Below, one piece after another: positions 40,765-49,303 of a stretch of 64,000 nt of DNA; positions within the stretch are counted from its first letter, which is position 1, and each line of letters begins with the position of its first letter. Both the position numbers and the translations under genes were made by a program. Origin of the DNA: Fimbriimonadales bacterium. GTDB lineage: Bacteria > Armatimonadota > Fimbriimonadia > Fimbriimonadales > ATM1. The notes below the pieces were generated by a model that did not search any database, had not been told where the DNA came from, and saw only the letters and a program-made list of their open reading frames with translations. The stretch is taken from NCBI GenBank assembly GCA_035559795.1, contig DATMAR010000002.1, positions 48,820 to 112,819 of the forward strand, written 5' to 3'.

Positions 40765-43752
40765 TTAGCGTGTCTTTTGCCAGGAGACCCTGCGAGAACC
40801 TGAAGACGAAGTATGATTCGACGCAGAAACTCGGCGGACTTCCGATTTCTGTCCGTACGCTTCCACTCTATGGTCGTAGTGAATGCCGTATGCCTTCGGC
40901 ATGCCGTACAGTTCTGGATGTATGTATTTGCCTTTATACTCCTCAGGCTTTTCCTGCTCCGTCTTGAACCCATGCTTCTGAACCCATAGGTCGTTGCGAA
41001 CGGCTTCTACACGCCAGGAGACTTCCACATGGGGCTTACTGGTGCGGATGACGAACTGGTTGTTCCGAATCTTGCGCACTACCTTTGCCAGCACGAAGTC
41101 GTCGCTGTCGTCAATCACCGTGAGGTGATAAGTGGGGTCGCGATTAATGGATTCGAAGTAGTCGGGGAGCTGTACGGTGGCATAACCCCGTGCATCGGTT
41201 ACAACGTTTCCTCGATATGCGTTGTACGGCTCCGGACCTTCGGTGCAGAAGTGGTTCACGTAGTGGGTTTCTGGTCTTAGGGGGTGGTCTATCTGGAACG
41301 ACTTGGTGCCTGTGGCAGCGAAGTTTCCGTCGGAGTAGATGGCAAAGCCATCAGGGCTGTAGGCTACCCCATACACCCCGAAGGTGAAGCCACTCGTAGC
41401 GGTTGCCCATCCTATTGCCCCTCTGCCCCAGGGGCTTCCGCTTAGCCCAATCAGGCCTGCAGTGGTAAAGTTGCCGCTGGTCGCGGTTGCCAAGCCGAAC
41501 ACGCCGGTGCCCGATGTACTGTCGCTTTGCCCATACACGCCATAGGTGGTGCCGCTTGTGGCGTTTGTCCAGCCAACCACGCCCTTGCCCGTGGTGCTGT
41601 AGTTTAGCCCAAACACGCCGACTGTGGCGCCGGTGGAGGCGCTTGCCCAGCCGTATACGCCGGTACCGGATGCACTGTCGCTTTGCCCATACACCCCGTA
41701 GGCGTCGCCGCTTGTGACGGCTGCCCAGCCAGCTACGCCCCTGCCCGTGGTGCTAGAGCTTCGTCCAAATACGCCGTAGGCAGTGTTGCTGGTGGCGGTG
41801 TGATTCCCGTAGAGAGCGATTTGTCCGGTACCCGTTTCTGCATGAAGGCGGTAAGCAGGGTTGCTCGTTCCAATGCCCACATTGCCGCTGCTGTTAATCG
41901 TGAACCGGGTGGCGTTTGCCCCACCCGCCTGATAGCGAATGTCAAACGTGTCGGTATCTGCATCACTTCGAATGTCCCATTGGGGCGCTCCGTTCTCCGC
42001 GAAGTAGAGTATGGCATCCAGGGCTGTCTGTGCATCAACGGAGATAGCAGTATGTGAGTTGGTATTCGTATTGCGTGCCCGAAGGACCACTTCTGGGAAT
42101 CCCGAAATTCCTCCCCAGTTCGTTCCGGCGCCCTCTATATGGAGCAAGTTGGTCGGTGTTGTGGTACCAATGCCCATATTGCCGCTGAAGTAGCCACGCC
42201 CTACAAAATAGCCAGCATAGCCGTCGAGGCTGTCGCTTTGCCCATACACGCCATAGTTGACACCGCTCGTGGCGGTTGCCCAGCCAACTACACCCCTGCC
42301 TGAGGTGCTGGCGCTTTGCCCAAACAGGCCATGATTACTGCCACTGGTTGCGGTTGCCAAGCCGTAAACGCCAGTACCCGATGTGCCTTCGCTTCGCCCA
42401 AACACACCATAGTTCGTGCCACTGGTGGCGGAAGCCCAGCCGAGCACGCCCCTGCCTGAAGTGCTGTCGCTTTGTCCATACACGCCATAGGCGTCGCCGG
42501 TGGTGGCGGTGTGAAGTCCCCAGATGGCGCGGTCTCCCGTACCTACTACTACATGTAGCGGGTAAAGCGGACTGCTCGTGCCAATGCCCACATTCCCAGC
42601 GTTGTAGTATATGTTGTTCCCCGTAGACTGCCAAAAAGCATCGCGCAGGTCGGCATCGGGAGACCACTCGCTGCCGTTCCACTTCAACACTTGACCTGCA
42701 GATGGAGCAGAGCTCGCAACCGACCAACCCTGCAAACCGTCTACTAACGGGTTAGGGTAAGTCCCTGACAAATCGCCACCCGCGCTACCGCCCGGTGAAA
42801 CGCCTGAAATGGTCACATTGCTTGCCGAAGTGACCCGACCCTGCGCGTTCACCGTGAACTGCGGCACCTGCGTAGCGCTGCCGTAGGTACCTAAAGAAAC
42901 GCCCGTGTTGGAAAGTTTCGTGTCGGTCACTGCACCGTCGGCAATCTTCACTGTCGTTACTGACAGGTCGGCTAACATGCTGGACACCACCCCGCCCGTC
43001 GCTATTGAGAAGGTCGTTCCCATCAGTTGCAAGCCTGCTCCTGCCGTATAAGTCGTGTCGTTGTCTATGCCAGGTGACCACGCACTGCCGTCCCACTTCA
43101 GAACCTGACCCGTAGCAGGAGCAGTGCTGGCAAGCGCGTAACCCTGCAAGCCATCCACCAAAGGGTTAGGATACGTCCCGGACAAATCGCCCCCCGCAGC
43201 ACCAGAAGGTGGGGGAAGCGCTTGCCACGTCCCATTCCCCGAACCATCTGAGGTGAGAACACGACCCGACGCGGCTCCCGTGGACATCTGAAACGCATTC
43301 GTCTTGATCGCACCCGCTATCAGAGTCCCAGAAATGTTCACATGACCCGTCTGCTGAATCCCTGGAGTCTCCGACTGAAGCAAAACAACGCCTATTGCAT
43401 CACGATTCTCTTGTTGGAGAGCCCCAGGAACTGCGTTCGGCAATGTGACTAAAACATAGTACTCCTTACCTTCTGTGAGATTGTCCGCACGCAAAGACGC
43501 GGAGTAACTCCCGTCTTGTACAACCGCAGTCGAAATACTCCGGTATGCAAGGACCTCTGTATCTTTGTCGTAGAAGTTGAACGCCAACTCGGCATAGCCG
43601 TCAGGGACGGACTTCCCTTTCACACTGCCGAACAATGTCAACGTTCTCTCTTGCGCAGAAGCGTCTCTGGGCAAGACCAACCAACTTATTACAACAGGCA
43701 CGATTACAACCGACGCAATAACCGCGCCTATAAAAGCAAATAGCAATTTCAC
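40765..43752 (-). CDS. large fibre-like repeat surface protein (paralogue 1)
   Basis: 995 residues, starting at a GTG (43752) after AAGGAG; the paralogue at 57-59.5 kb starts at the same point. A signal helix (VKLLFAFIGAVIAS) precedes a beta domain ending near residue 145, then GGDLSGTYPNPLVDGLQG modules (two copies) and GNVGIGTSSPLYPLHV modules, as in bacterial surface and tail-fibre-like proteins. A stretch of roughly 26-residue repeats follows (YGVYGQSDSTSGTGVYG type). The C-terminal KSFQIDHPLRPETHYVNHF domain is found at the end of many such proteins. It is probably a secreted, repetitive adhesin or sheath component. Confidence 0.85.
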   Translation of the reverse strand: MKLLFAFIGAVIASVVIVPVVISWLVLPRDASAQERTLTLFGSVKGKSVPDGYAELAFNFYDKDTEVLAYRSISTAVVQDGSYSASLRADNLTEGKEYYVLVTLPNAVPGALQQENRDAIGVVLLQSETPGIQQTGHVNISGTLIAGAIKTNAFQMSTGAASGRVLTSDGSGNGTWQALPPPSGAAGGDLSGTYPNPLVDGLQGYALASTAPATGQVLKWDGSAWSPGIDNDTTYTAGAGLQLMGTTFSIATGGVVSSMLADLSVTTVKIADGAVTDTKLSNTGVSLGTYGSATQVPQFTVNAQGRVTSASNVTISGVSPGGSAGGDLSGTYPNPLVDGLQGWSVASSAPSAGQVLKWNGSEWSPDADLRDAFWQSTGNNIYYNAGNVGIGTSSPLYPLHVVVGTGDRAIWGLHTATTGDAYGVYGQSDSTSGRGVLGWASATSGTNYGVFGRSEGTSGTGVYGLATATSGSNHGLFGQSASTSGRGVVGWATATSGVNYGVYGQSDSLDGYAGYFVGRGYFSGNMGIGTTTPTNLLHIEGAGTNWGGISGFPEVVLRARNTNTNSHTAISVDAQTALDAILYFAENGAPQWDIRSDADTDTFDIRYQAGGANATRFTINSSGNVGIGTSNPAYRLHAETGTGQIALYGNHTATSNTAYGVFGRSSSTTGRGVAGWAAVTSGDAYGVYGQSDSASGTGVYGWASASTGATVGVFGLNYSTTGKGVVGWTNATSGTTYGVYGQSDSTSGTGVFGLATATSGNFTTAGLIGLSGSPWGRGAIGWATATSGFTFGVYGVAYSPDGFAIYSDGNFAATGTKSFQIDHPLRPETHYVNHFCTEGPEPYNAYRGNVVTDARGYATVQLPDYFESINRDPTYHLTVIDDSDDFVLAKVVRKIRNNQFVIRTSKPHVEVSWRVEAVRNDLWVQKHGFKTEQEKPEEYKGKYIHPELYGMPKAYGIHYDHRVEAYGQKSEVRRVSASNHTSSSGSRRVSWQKTR

Positions 43753-43793
43753 AGTTCTTCTCCTTTTGCTTTGTTTTTGTCTTGCTGGTATAT

Positions 43794-43824
43794 GCCCCGG
43801 TAACCAGGCTTGGGTTACCGGGGC
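43794..43824 (-). promoter_or_regulatory. perfect hairpin in the 5' leader of paralogue 1
   Basis: gccccggtaacc and ggttaccggggc, a 12-bp perfect inverted repeat with a 7-base loop, centred 57 bases before the start codon. A related hairpin lies 26 bases before paralogue 2. It may be a leader structure or attenuator; no T run follows. Confidence 0.55.
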
Positions 43825-43991
43825 ACCCAAAGTAAAAGCAGTATAACGCAGGTTCCTCTGTCATGTGCACAGATTAGTAAATACAAAATACTTTGTGACT
43901 AAAATCATAAAAAAAATAGTATAAAAAGCAGTGCTCGACATTCCTCCCGAAAGCCAGTTTACTATCCCAGACGCCTCGTTCCAAATATATC

Positions 43992-44468
43992 ATGAGCAAG
44001 GAGAAATATAGCCTGGGCATGGCGGTACTAAGCGTTGCAGAAAAAGAACTCGAGAAAGGTGCGCGAGAAATCGGAGGAAACAACCGCGGCTCATTTGTAG
44101 AGAAATACTTGAAACCTTCAGGACTTCGTCCTCCTCAGCCCTGGTGCGCTGCGTTCGTTTCATGGTGCATTGCTGTAGCCGCTAAGAAAGAGAAAAAACC
44201 CTCTCCGCTCCCTTACACAACCAGCGCAAGAAGGCTTTTATATGCTGCTATTCGAGCGGGGATGATTACCCATGACCCCAAGCCAGGAGACCTCGTGGTT
44301 TGGTCGCGTGGGAGTCCATCTGGTCCATTTGGGCACATAGGCATAGTCGCCAAACGAATAGGGGACGAAATCGAAACCATCGAGGGAAATCGGGAACCCA
44401 AAGTCGCCACCTTCAAATACCGCTTGGGCAAAATGCCCCGTTTGTTAGGGTTCATCCGAATACCATAA
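43992..44468 (+). CDS. CHAP-domain peptidase/amidase
   Basis: 158 residues. The catalytic Cys is in PWCAAFVSWC and the His in FGHIGIVA, with the ETIEGN strand after it; the order matches CHAP (cysteine-histidine amidohydrolase/peptidase) domains that cleave peptidoglycan peptides. The first 30 residues (SVAEKELEKGAREIGGNNRGSF) form an alpha-helical lead-in typical of small hydrolases. There is no signal peptide, so it is exported by another route or acts inside. It lies between the fibre-like protein gene and the ECF sigma genes; no phage genes are nearby. Confidence 0.88.
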   Translation: MSKEKYSLGMAVLSVAEKELEKGAREIGGNNRGSFVEKYLKPSGLRPPQPWCAAFVSWCIAVAAKKEKKPSPLPYTTSARRLLYAAIRAGMITHDPKPGDLVVWSRGSPSGPFGHIGIVAKRIGDEIETIEGNREPKVATFKYRLGKMPRLLGFIRIP

Positions 44469-44598
44469 ACAAAACCTCGTGATTTTCTGGAACTTTTAAC
44501 CGAGTCCGTACTGTTGTTTTGAAATGTCAGAGCCCGTTAGGACTCGTTATGGAATCCATTCTAAGATTAGAGCCTCCTAGCCGCGGTTCGAGAGGCTT

Positions 44599-45144
44599 AT
44601 GAGGAGTTCCTACTCCAAAGTTTATAACTTAGCGTATCGGTTGGCTGGAAACCCGAATGACGCGGAGGATCTGACCCAAGAGGCTTATTACCGTGCATTC
44701 AGAAGGTTCGAAACTTACGATGGAACCAAGCCCTTTGAAAATTGGATTTTTAGGATTCTCGGCAGACTGTTTTTAGACCTCATGCGCTATCGCAAGCGTA
44801 GGGTGAAAACGGTAAGTTACGATGCACCCCTGCCAGAAGAACGTCAGGACAACGTGTATTTCGAAAAACCTGACGAGAGCACGAACCCGGAAACTCTGTT
44901 CATAAAAGAAACGTTGAGTGATGAGTTGCAAGAGGCTATCAACAAATTGACACCAGAACAACAAACCGTTGTGATACTGGCAGATGTGGAAGGGCTGCAA
45001 TACAAAGAAATTGCCGAACGGATCGGAGCACCCGTAGGCACGGTGCGAAGCAGATTACATCGCTCGCACAAAACGTTACGAAAAATGCTTTCAAAAAACG
45101 TAAAGATGAAACGATTTTTACCTGCCGAGCAACTTAGCTCCTAG
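44599..45144 (+). CDS. ECF RNA polymerase sigma factor (trio, member 1)
   Basis: 181 residues. Region 2 is AYRLAGNPNDAEDLTQEAYYRAFRRF and region 4 ends in EIAERIGAPVGTVRSRLHRSHKTLRK, the HTH that contacts the -35. The linker (KRRVKTVSYDAPLPEE, VYFEKPDESTNPET) is shared with the two next genes, which are paralogues. The N-terminus lacks about 15-20 residues relative to them: in its frame a TAG lies 21 bases before the ATG. A 17-codon ORF (44549-44602) overlaps this ATG by its TGA, so either translational coupling or an ancient frameshift is possible. No anti-sigma gene is adjacent. Confidence 0.85.
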   Translation: MRSSYSKVYNLAYRLAGNPNDAEDLTQEAYYRAFRRFETYDGTKPFENWIFRILGRLFLDLMRYRKRRVKTVSYDAPLPEERQDNVYFEKPDESTNPETLFIKETLSDELQEAINKLTPEQQTVVILADVEGLQYKEIAERIGAPVGTVRSRLHRSHKTLRKMLSKNVKMKRFLPAEQLSS

Positions 45145-45174
45145 CTTCTCATCTCCTCTCCTCCCAACACCAAG

Positions 45175-45210
45175 GGGCGGGGACCTTGCCCAGTCCCCGC
45201 CCATTTTTTA
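45175..45210 (+). terminator. terminator after ECF gene 1
   Basis: gggcggggac-cttgccca-gtccccgccc, a perfect 10-bp stem, then T6. A near copy follows the second ECF gene. Confidence 0.93.
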
Positions 45211-45338
45211 TGTCTATCCGTCAGAAAACACACTGACACAACGAAACTCTTCACTTTCCTACTTGCATACAATATATAGCCATTGGCGGGATTTGGATAA
45301 GGATTTGGGAACTAAAAAATGTACGAAATATGATTAAC

Positions 45339-45373
45339 ATCATAGGAAAAACCCCGTAATTTTTAGCAATCTT
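45339..45373 (+). promoter_or_regulatory. conserved element upstream of ECF gene 2
   Basis: Consists of ATCATAGGAAAAA, CCCCGTA and TTTTTAGCAATCTT, 40 bases before the start. The same block with a few changes precedes ECF gene 3 at 46118. CCGTA resembles the -10 of ECF-type promoters (inference). Confidence 0.5.
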
Positions 45374-45412
45374 TAATCATCGAAAAAACTTACAAAAATG
45401 GGAGGTGATGTT

Positions 45413-45976
45413 ATGGCTTGCTTGAACTGTACACAGGAAAACACTCTGGACCGATTCGAAAGGCTTATGAAGAAGACTTATCCTAAGGTGTATCAGCGCG
45501 CTTATCGCTTGGTGAGAAATTCGAGTGATGCGGAAGACCTGACTCAAGAGACTTATTACCGAGCACTGCGAAAGTTCGATACATACGACGGAGATAAACC
45601 ATTCGAAAATTGGATTTTCAAAATCCTCGGCAGATTGTTTTTGGATCTCGTTCGCTACAGAAAACGCAGAGTGAAGACGGTAAGTTACGACGCTCCTCTG
45701 CCACAAGAACATGACGACACCGTATATTTCGAAAAACCAGATGACAGTACAAACCCAGAAACTCAATTCATGAATGAAGAACTCAGTGAGGAGTTGGAAA
45801 GTGCGATAAGGAAATTAAATCCCGAGCAGCGGGTTCTTGTGCTGATGGCTGATGTAGAAGGAGTTCCCTATCAAGAGATTTCAGAACGTTTTAACGCACC
45901 CATCGGTACGGTAAGAAGCCGCTTGCATCGGACGCATAGACTGTTGCGAGAAGCACTTTCTAAAAAAGCCGCATGA
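45413..45976 (+). CDS. ECF RNA polymerase sigma factor (trio, member 2)
   Basis: 187 residues starting at the ATG at 45413, which follows GGGAGGTGA at good spacing (an ATG-like start 5 codons earlier is less well placed). The N-terminal lead TLDRFERLMKKTYPKVYQRAYRLVRN enters region 2 (DAEDLTQETYYRALRKFDTYDG); region 4 is EISERFNAPIGTVRSRLHRTHRLLRE. It is highly similar to members 1 and 3 across the linker (YDAPLPQE, EKPDDSTNPET). It should direct RNA polymerase to a stress or envelope regulon. The leader contains the conserved element at 45339 and a terminator follows at 46027. Confidence 0.92.
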   Translation: MACLNCTQENTLDRFERLMKKTYPKVYQRAYRLVRNSSDAEDLTQETYYRALRKFDTYDGDKPFENWIFKILGRLFLDLVRYRKRRVKTVSYDAPLPQEHDDTVYFEKPDDSTNPETQFMNEELSEELESAIRKLNPEQRVLVLMADVEGVPYQEISERFNAPIGTVRSRLHRTHRLLREALSKKAA

Positions 45977-46026
45977 AGAGTTTTCTCTGCTAACGACTTG
46001 TCTCACAGCAGCTCCTCTCTATTGCA

Positions 46027-46060
46027 GGGCGGGGACCTTGCCCAGTCTCCGCCCAATTTT
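46027..46060 (+). terminator. terminator after ECF gene 2
   Basis: gggcggggac-cttgccca-gtctccgccc (one G-U pair), then AATTTT. It is almost identical to the hairpin after ECF gene 1. Confidence 0.85.
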
Positions 46061-46117
46061 CACAGAATCTTTGGGTAGAGACCCCCCAAACCGGCTGAGA
46101 AGACCTTATGCGAAAAA

Positions 46118-46151
46118 ATCATAGAAAAAAGCCCGTATTATTAGCGAACTT
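46118..46151 (+). promoter_or_regulatory. conserved element upstream of ECF gene 3
   Basis: Consists of ATCATAGAAAAAA, GCCCGTA and TTATTAGCGAACTT, matching the block upstream of ECF gene 2 except for a few substitutions and one gap; 57 bases before the start. Confidence 0.5.
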
Positions 46152-46207
46152 ATGCCGGGAAAGCGGTGTCTAAGGTACTACCCTTGAAAGGAATAGGAGG
46201 TCACTAA

Positions 46208-46783
46208 ATGGCCCGTGTAAACCGTGCCTTGGAACACACCTTGGAACGATTCGAAAGGCTCATGAAGAAAACCTATTCCAAGGTGTACAACTTCGCTTAT
46301 CGTTTAGTGAGAAATTCGAGCGACGCGGAAGACTTGACTCAAGAGACTTATTACCGCGCACTGCGAAAATTCGACACCTATGACGGAAGCAAATCTTTCG
46401 AAAATTGGATTTTCAAAATCCTCGGAAGATTGTTTTTAGACCTCATTCGCCACAGAAAACGCAGAGTGAAGACGGTAAGTTACGATGCTCCTCTGCCGCA
46501 TGAACATGACGATATCGTGTACTTCGAAAAACCAGACGATAGCACGAACCCAGAAGCTCAACTTATGAAAGAAGAACTTAGCGACGAGTTGGAACGTGCG
46601 ATTAAAAATCTAACTCCCGAGCAACAATCCATCATGCGCATGGCGGATGTAGAAGAGATTCCCTATCAAGAGATTGCAGAGCGTCTCGATGCACCTATCG
46701 GTACGATAAGAAGCCGCTTGCATCGAACCCATAAAACGCTCCGCAAAAAACTTGCGAAAATACGAGCGGCAAGCAGAGCCTAA
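46208..46783 (+). CDS. ECF RNA polymerase sigma factor (trio, member 3)
   Basis: 191 residues starting at the ATG at 46208 after AGGAGGT. TLERFERLMKKTYSKVYNFAYRLVRN leads into region 2 (DAEDLTQETYYRALRKFDTYDG); region 4 is EIAERLDAPIGTIRSRLHRTHKTLRK. It shares the linker of members 1 and 2 and has a basic tail (KIRAASRA). Together the three look like a tandem triplication. No anti-sigma factor is linked, so control may be transcriptional or by the DNA-proximal regions of the sigma itself. A terminator follows (46811). Confidence 0.92.
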   Translation: MARVNRALEHTLERFERLMKKTYSKVYNFAYRLVRNSSDAEDLTQETYYRALRKFDTYDGSKSFENWIFKILGRLFLDLIRHRKRRVKTVSYDAPLPHEHDDIVYFEKPDDSTNPEAQLMKEELSDELERAIKNLTPEQQSIMRMADVEEIPYQEIAERLDAPIGTIRSRLHRTHKTLRKKLAKIRAASRA

Positions 46784-46810
46784 TTTCCATTCGGAATCTC
46801 ATTGATTTTA

Positions 46811-46837
46811 AAGCGGGGTTCAATCCCCGCTTTTTTT
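46811..46837 (+). terminator. terminator after ECF gene 3
   Basis: aagcgggg-ttcaat-ccccgctt followed by T6: an 8-bp stem with a run of Ts, about 28 bases after the stop codon. Confidence 0.92.
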
Positions 46838-47314
46838 CATCACCTTATGCTATATGCAAAGGCTAATTTTCCTCTAAGCAGGAAGACCATCGAAAAAGCC
46901 TCGACTGCAGGAGCAGTCGAGGCATCACACAAATCTCGGTTATATTTGCGAAGCTGAGGGAAACCTTTTAGCATGGAAATTCTATTAGGGAACATCAATA
47001 CAATCTAAGGGAACATCAAAAGCCTCAAAGCCTCAACTGCAGGAGCAGTTGAGGCATTGTTATAAACATCAAAATACAAATAGCCTCAACTGCAGGAGCA
47101 GTTGAGGCATCGTTATAAAAATTTTCTGAAAGAACATCAAAATACAAAAAGCCTCAACTGCGGGAGCAGTTGAGGCATCTTTTAAAGCGAGCATCGGACA
47201 TCGGCGTTTTCCAGCGGGGTTTATTCCCCTCTCTTTTTCGTCAGTTTTCGAGCGTCGTACCGTTTCCCCGAACGTATATTTTATGGAAAAATGGATGCAG
47301 AAGGAGTAAACCCC
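46838..47314. other. gene-free interval with a palindrome array
   Basis: About 480 bases between the third ECF gene and hpd. They contain four family B palindromes (46898-47176) with partly repeated spacers (aacatcaaaatacaaa) and nothing that looks coding. Confidence 0.75.
46898..47176. repeat. array of four family B palindromes
   Basis: 26-base units with gcctcaactgc and gcagttgaggc arms at 46898 (first copy has cg changes), 47030, 47083 and 47151. Copies 3 and 4 are each preceded by acatcaaaatacaaa. On the minus strand each ends in a T-rich run, as a terminator would. Spacing is irregular (132, 53 and 68 bases). Confidence 0.88.
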
Positions 47315-48400
47315 ATGAGTGACTCATTCCCGATACGAAAGATAGACCACATCAAGTTCTATTCCGGAAACGCAAAGCAAGCAGCCGATTGGTATCACTT
47401 CGTTTTCGGCTTCGACATCGTGGCTTATTCAGGGCTGGAAACAGGCGTGCGGACGGAAGCGAGTTACCTTCTCCAGCAAAACGACGTTCGCCTCCTCATC
47501 GCATCCCCGCTCATCCCCAATCACCCTATCGGGGAATTGCTCGGAAAGCATGGGGATTTCGTAAGGGACATTTGTTTCGAAGTAGACAACGTTAAAAGTG
47601 CCTTCGACTTAGCAGTGAGCAAAGGTGCAAGCCCAGCCCTCGAGCCAACCGTTCTCGAGGACAGTTTCGGCAAAGTCGAGGTGGCATCTATTCATTCCTA
47701 TGGCGACGTGCTCCATACGTTTATTAACCGGGACCAATTCAGCGGTCTTTTCGCTCCGAATTACGTTCCTGTAAACAAAAAGGGCGAATCCATCGGGGTC
47801 GAATACGTCGATCACGTCGTCGGAAATGTAGAACTGGGGGGGATGAACAAGTGGGTCGAATGGTATCGCAACGTTTTAGGTTTCGAGCAGTTGATTCATT
47901 TCGATGACAAAGACATCAGCACGGAATACTCCGCCCTCATGTCGAAGGTGATGCAAAGCGGCAACGGTCGAATCAAGTTCCCCATCAATGAACCTGCCGA
48001 AGGAAAAAGGAAATCACAAATCGAAGAGTACTTAGAATTTCACGGTGGTCCCGGAGTGCAGCATATTGCACTTCATACCGGAAACATCATCGAGACCACG
48101 AAAAAATTGCGCGAAAGAGGATTGGGCTTTTTGAGCGTTCCTCACTCTTATTACGAAGATGTTCCTAACCGTGTAGGTGAAATCGAAGAGACGCTGAGCG
48201 AAATCGAAAATTTAGGAATTCTCGTAGACAGGGATGACGAGGGATATCTTCTTCAGATTTTCACCAAACCGGTGGAAGACCGCCCTACGCTCTTCTATGA
48301 ACTCATTCAACGCAAAGGTGCGAAGAGTTTCGGAAAAGGCAACTTCAAAGCCCTTTTCGAAGCGATCGAGCGAGAGCAAAAGATACGAGGAACGTTATAA
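47315..48400 (+). CDS. hpd: 4-hydroxyphenylpyruvate dioxygenase
   Basis: 361 residues from the ATG at 47315, preceded by AAGGAG (an earlier ATG 8 codons up has no site). The iron ligands fall in VEYVDHVVGNV, GVQHIALHT and FYELIQRKG, two His and one Glu, on two tandem vicinal-oxygen-chelate domains. It converts 4-hydroxyphenylpyruvate to homogentisate, the second step of tyrosine breakdown. The next gene is FAH-family, which would act at the end of the same path, but no homogentisate dioxygenase is present. Confidence 0.95.
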   Translation: MSDSFPIRKIDHIKFYSGNAKQAADWYHFVFGFDIVAYSGLETGVRTEASYLLQQNDVRLLIASPLIPNHPIGELLGKHGDFVRDICFEVDNVKSAFDLAVSKGASPALEPTVLEDSFGKVEVASIHSYGDVLHTFINRDQFSGLFAPNYVPVNKKGESIGVEYVDHVVGNVELGGMNKWVEWYRNVLGFEQLIHFDDKDISTEYSALMSKVMQSGNGRIKFPINEPAEGKRKSQIEEYLEFHGGPGVQHIALHTGNIIETTKKLRERGLGFLSVPHSYYEDVPNRVGEIEETLSEIENLGILVDRDDEGYLLQIFTKPVEDRPTLFYELIQRKGAKSFGKGNFKALFEAIEREQKIRGTL

Positions 48401-48428
48401 GAATCCCATTCGATTGTTTTAAACAATC

Positions 48429-49262
48429 ATGAAACTCGTCCGATTCACTTTGTTGGACGAGCCAACGGCGCGTTCAGGATTTTTTTACGAAGAGAAGATT
48501 TACGAAACCGATGGTGTTCAGCCTATCGGTATTCATAAACTTCACGAAGTTCGTCTTTTATCGCCAATCCCTCGGCATCCGAATTTTCGCGACTTCATGA
48601 GTTTCGAAGAACATCTTATCAACGTCCGAAAAAAATTCGGTCGTGAGGATGTTCCTAAAGAATGGTATGCCGCTCCTTCTTTCTTTTATCAAAACGCGAC
48701 TAGCATCGTAGGTCCGAACGAACCGATTCCCCAACCCGCTTTCACGCGCGAATTAGATTTCGAATTGGAAGTCGGCATCGTAATCGGGGAAAACGGTTCG
48801 AACATTCCCGTCGAAGAAGCCGACGATTATATCTTAGGTTTTACGATCATCAATGACTGGACTGCGCGCGATGTGCAACGGAGAGAAATTCGCGTAGGAA
48901 TCGGGTTCGGAAAAAGTAAAGACTTCGCAACCAGTGTAGGTCCGTATTTAGTTACACCGGATGAACTGGAATCGAAATGCCGAGATACGGAAAGAGGAAA
49001 AGTATATGAACTCACCATGAGAGCGTACGTCAATAACGAACTGATTACAGAAGGAAATCTCAAAAACATGCATTGGACTTTCGCAGAGATGGTTTCCTAC
49101 GCGAGTCAAGGAGTGGAATTGCAAACAGGTGATTTAATCGGTTCGGGGACGGTGGGAAAAGGATGCATTTTAGAACACGAGAGGGACTACCTCAAACCCG
49201 GTGACGAAGTGATTCTTCAAGTAGAGGGATTGGGTGAACTGAGGAATCCGATCATCGAGTAA
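48429..49262 (+). CDS. fumarylacetoacetate hydrolase family protein
   Basis: 277 residues. The metal-binding ELDFELEVGIVIGE, the sequence GFTIINDWTARDVQRREI, and GSGTVGKGCILE belong to the FAH superfamily; the ARDVQ and FGKSKDFATSVGPYL loops place it near FAHD-type hydrolases. It may complete tyrosine catabolism (fumarylacetoacetate to fumarate and acetoacetate) or act on a related beta-diketone. It follows hpd by 28 bases, so it is probably cotranscribed. Confidence 0.88.
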   Translation: MKLVRFTLLDEPTARSGFFYEEKIYETDGVQPIGIHKLHEVRLLSPIPRHPNFRDFMSFEEHLINVRKKFGREDVPKEWYAAPSFFYQNATSIVGPNEPIPQPAFTRELDFELEVGIVIGENGSNIPVEEADDYILGFTIINDWTARDVQRREIRVGIGFGKSKDFATSVGPYLVTPDELESKCRDTERGKVYELTMRAYVNNELITEGNLKNMHWTFAEMVSYASQGVELQTGDLIGSGTVGKGCILEHERDYLKPGDEVILQVEGLGELRNPIIE

Positions 49263-49303
49263 CATACTTAGAATTCCTCACACGAGAGCATTTTTATAAA
49301 ACT

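Noticed and set aside
40765..42727. Long plus-strand frames opposite the fibre-like genes
   Set aside because: They are mirror shadows of highly repetitive coding DNA.
43753..43830. Upstream start of fibre-like paralogue 1 at the leading ATG
   Set aside because: The extension includes a palindrome and lacks similarity to paralogue 2; a ribosome site precedes the GTG at 43752.
46898..47176. CRISPR-like array of 26-base repeats
   Set aside because: Spacing is irregular (132, 53, 68 bases), spacers are partly repeated, copies are palindromes and related palindromes occur singly elsewhere; no cas gene is present.
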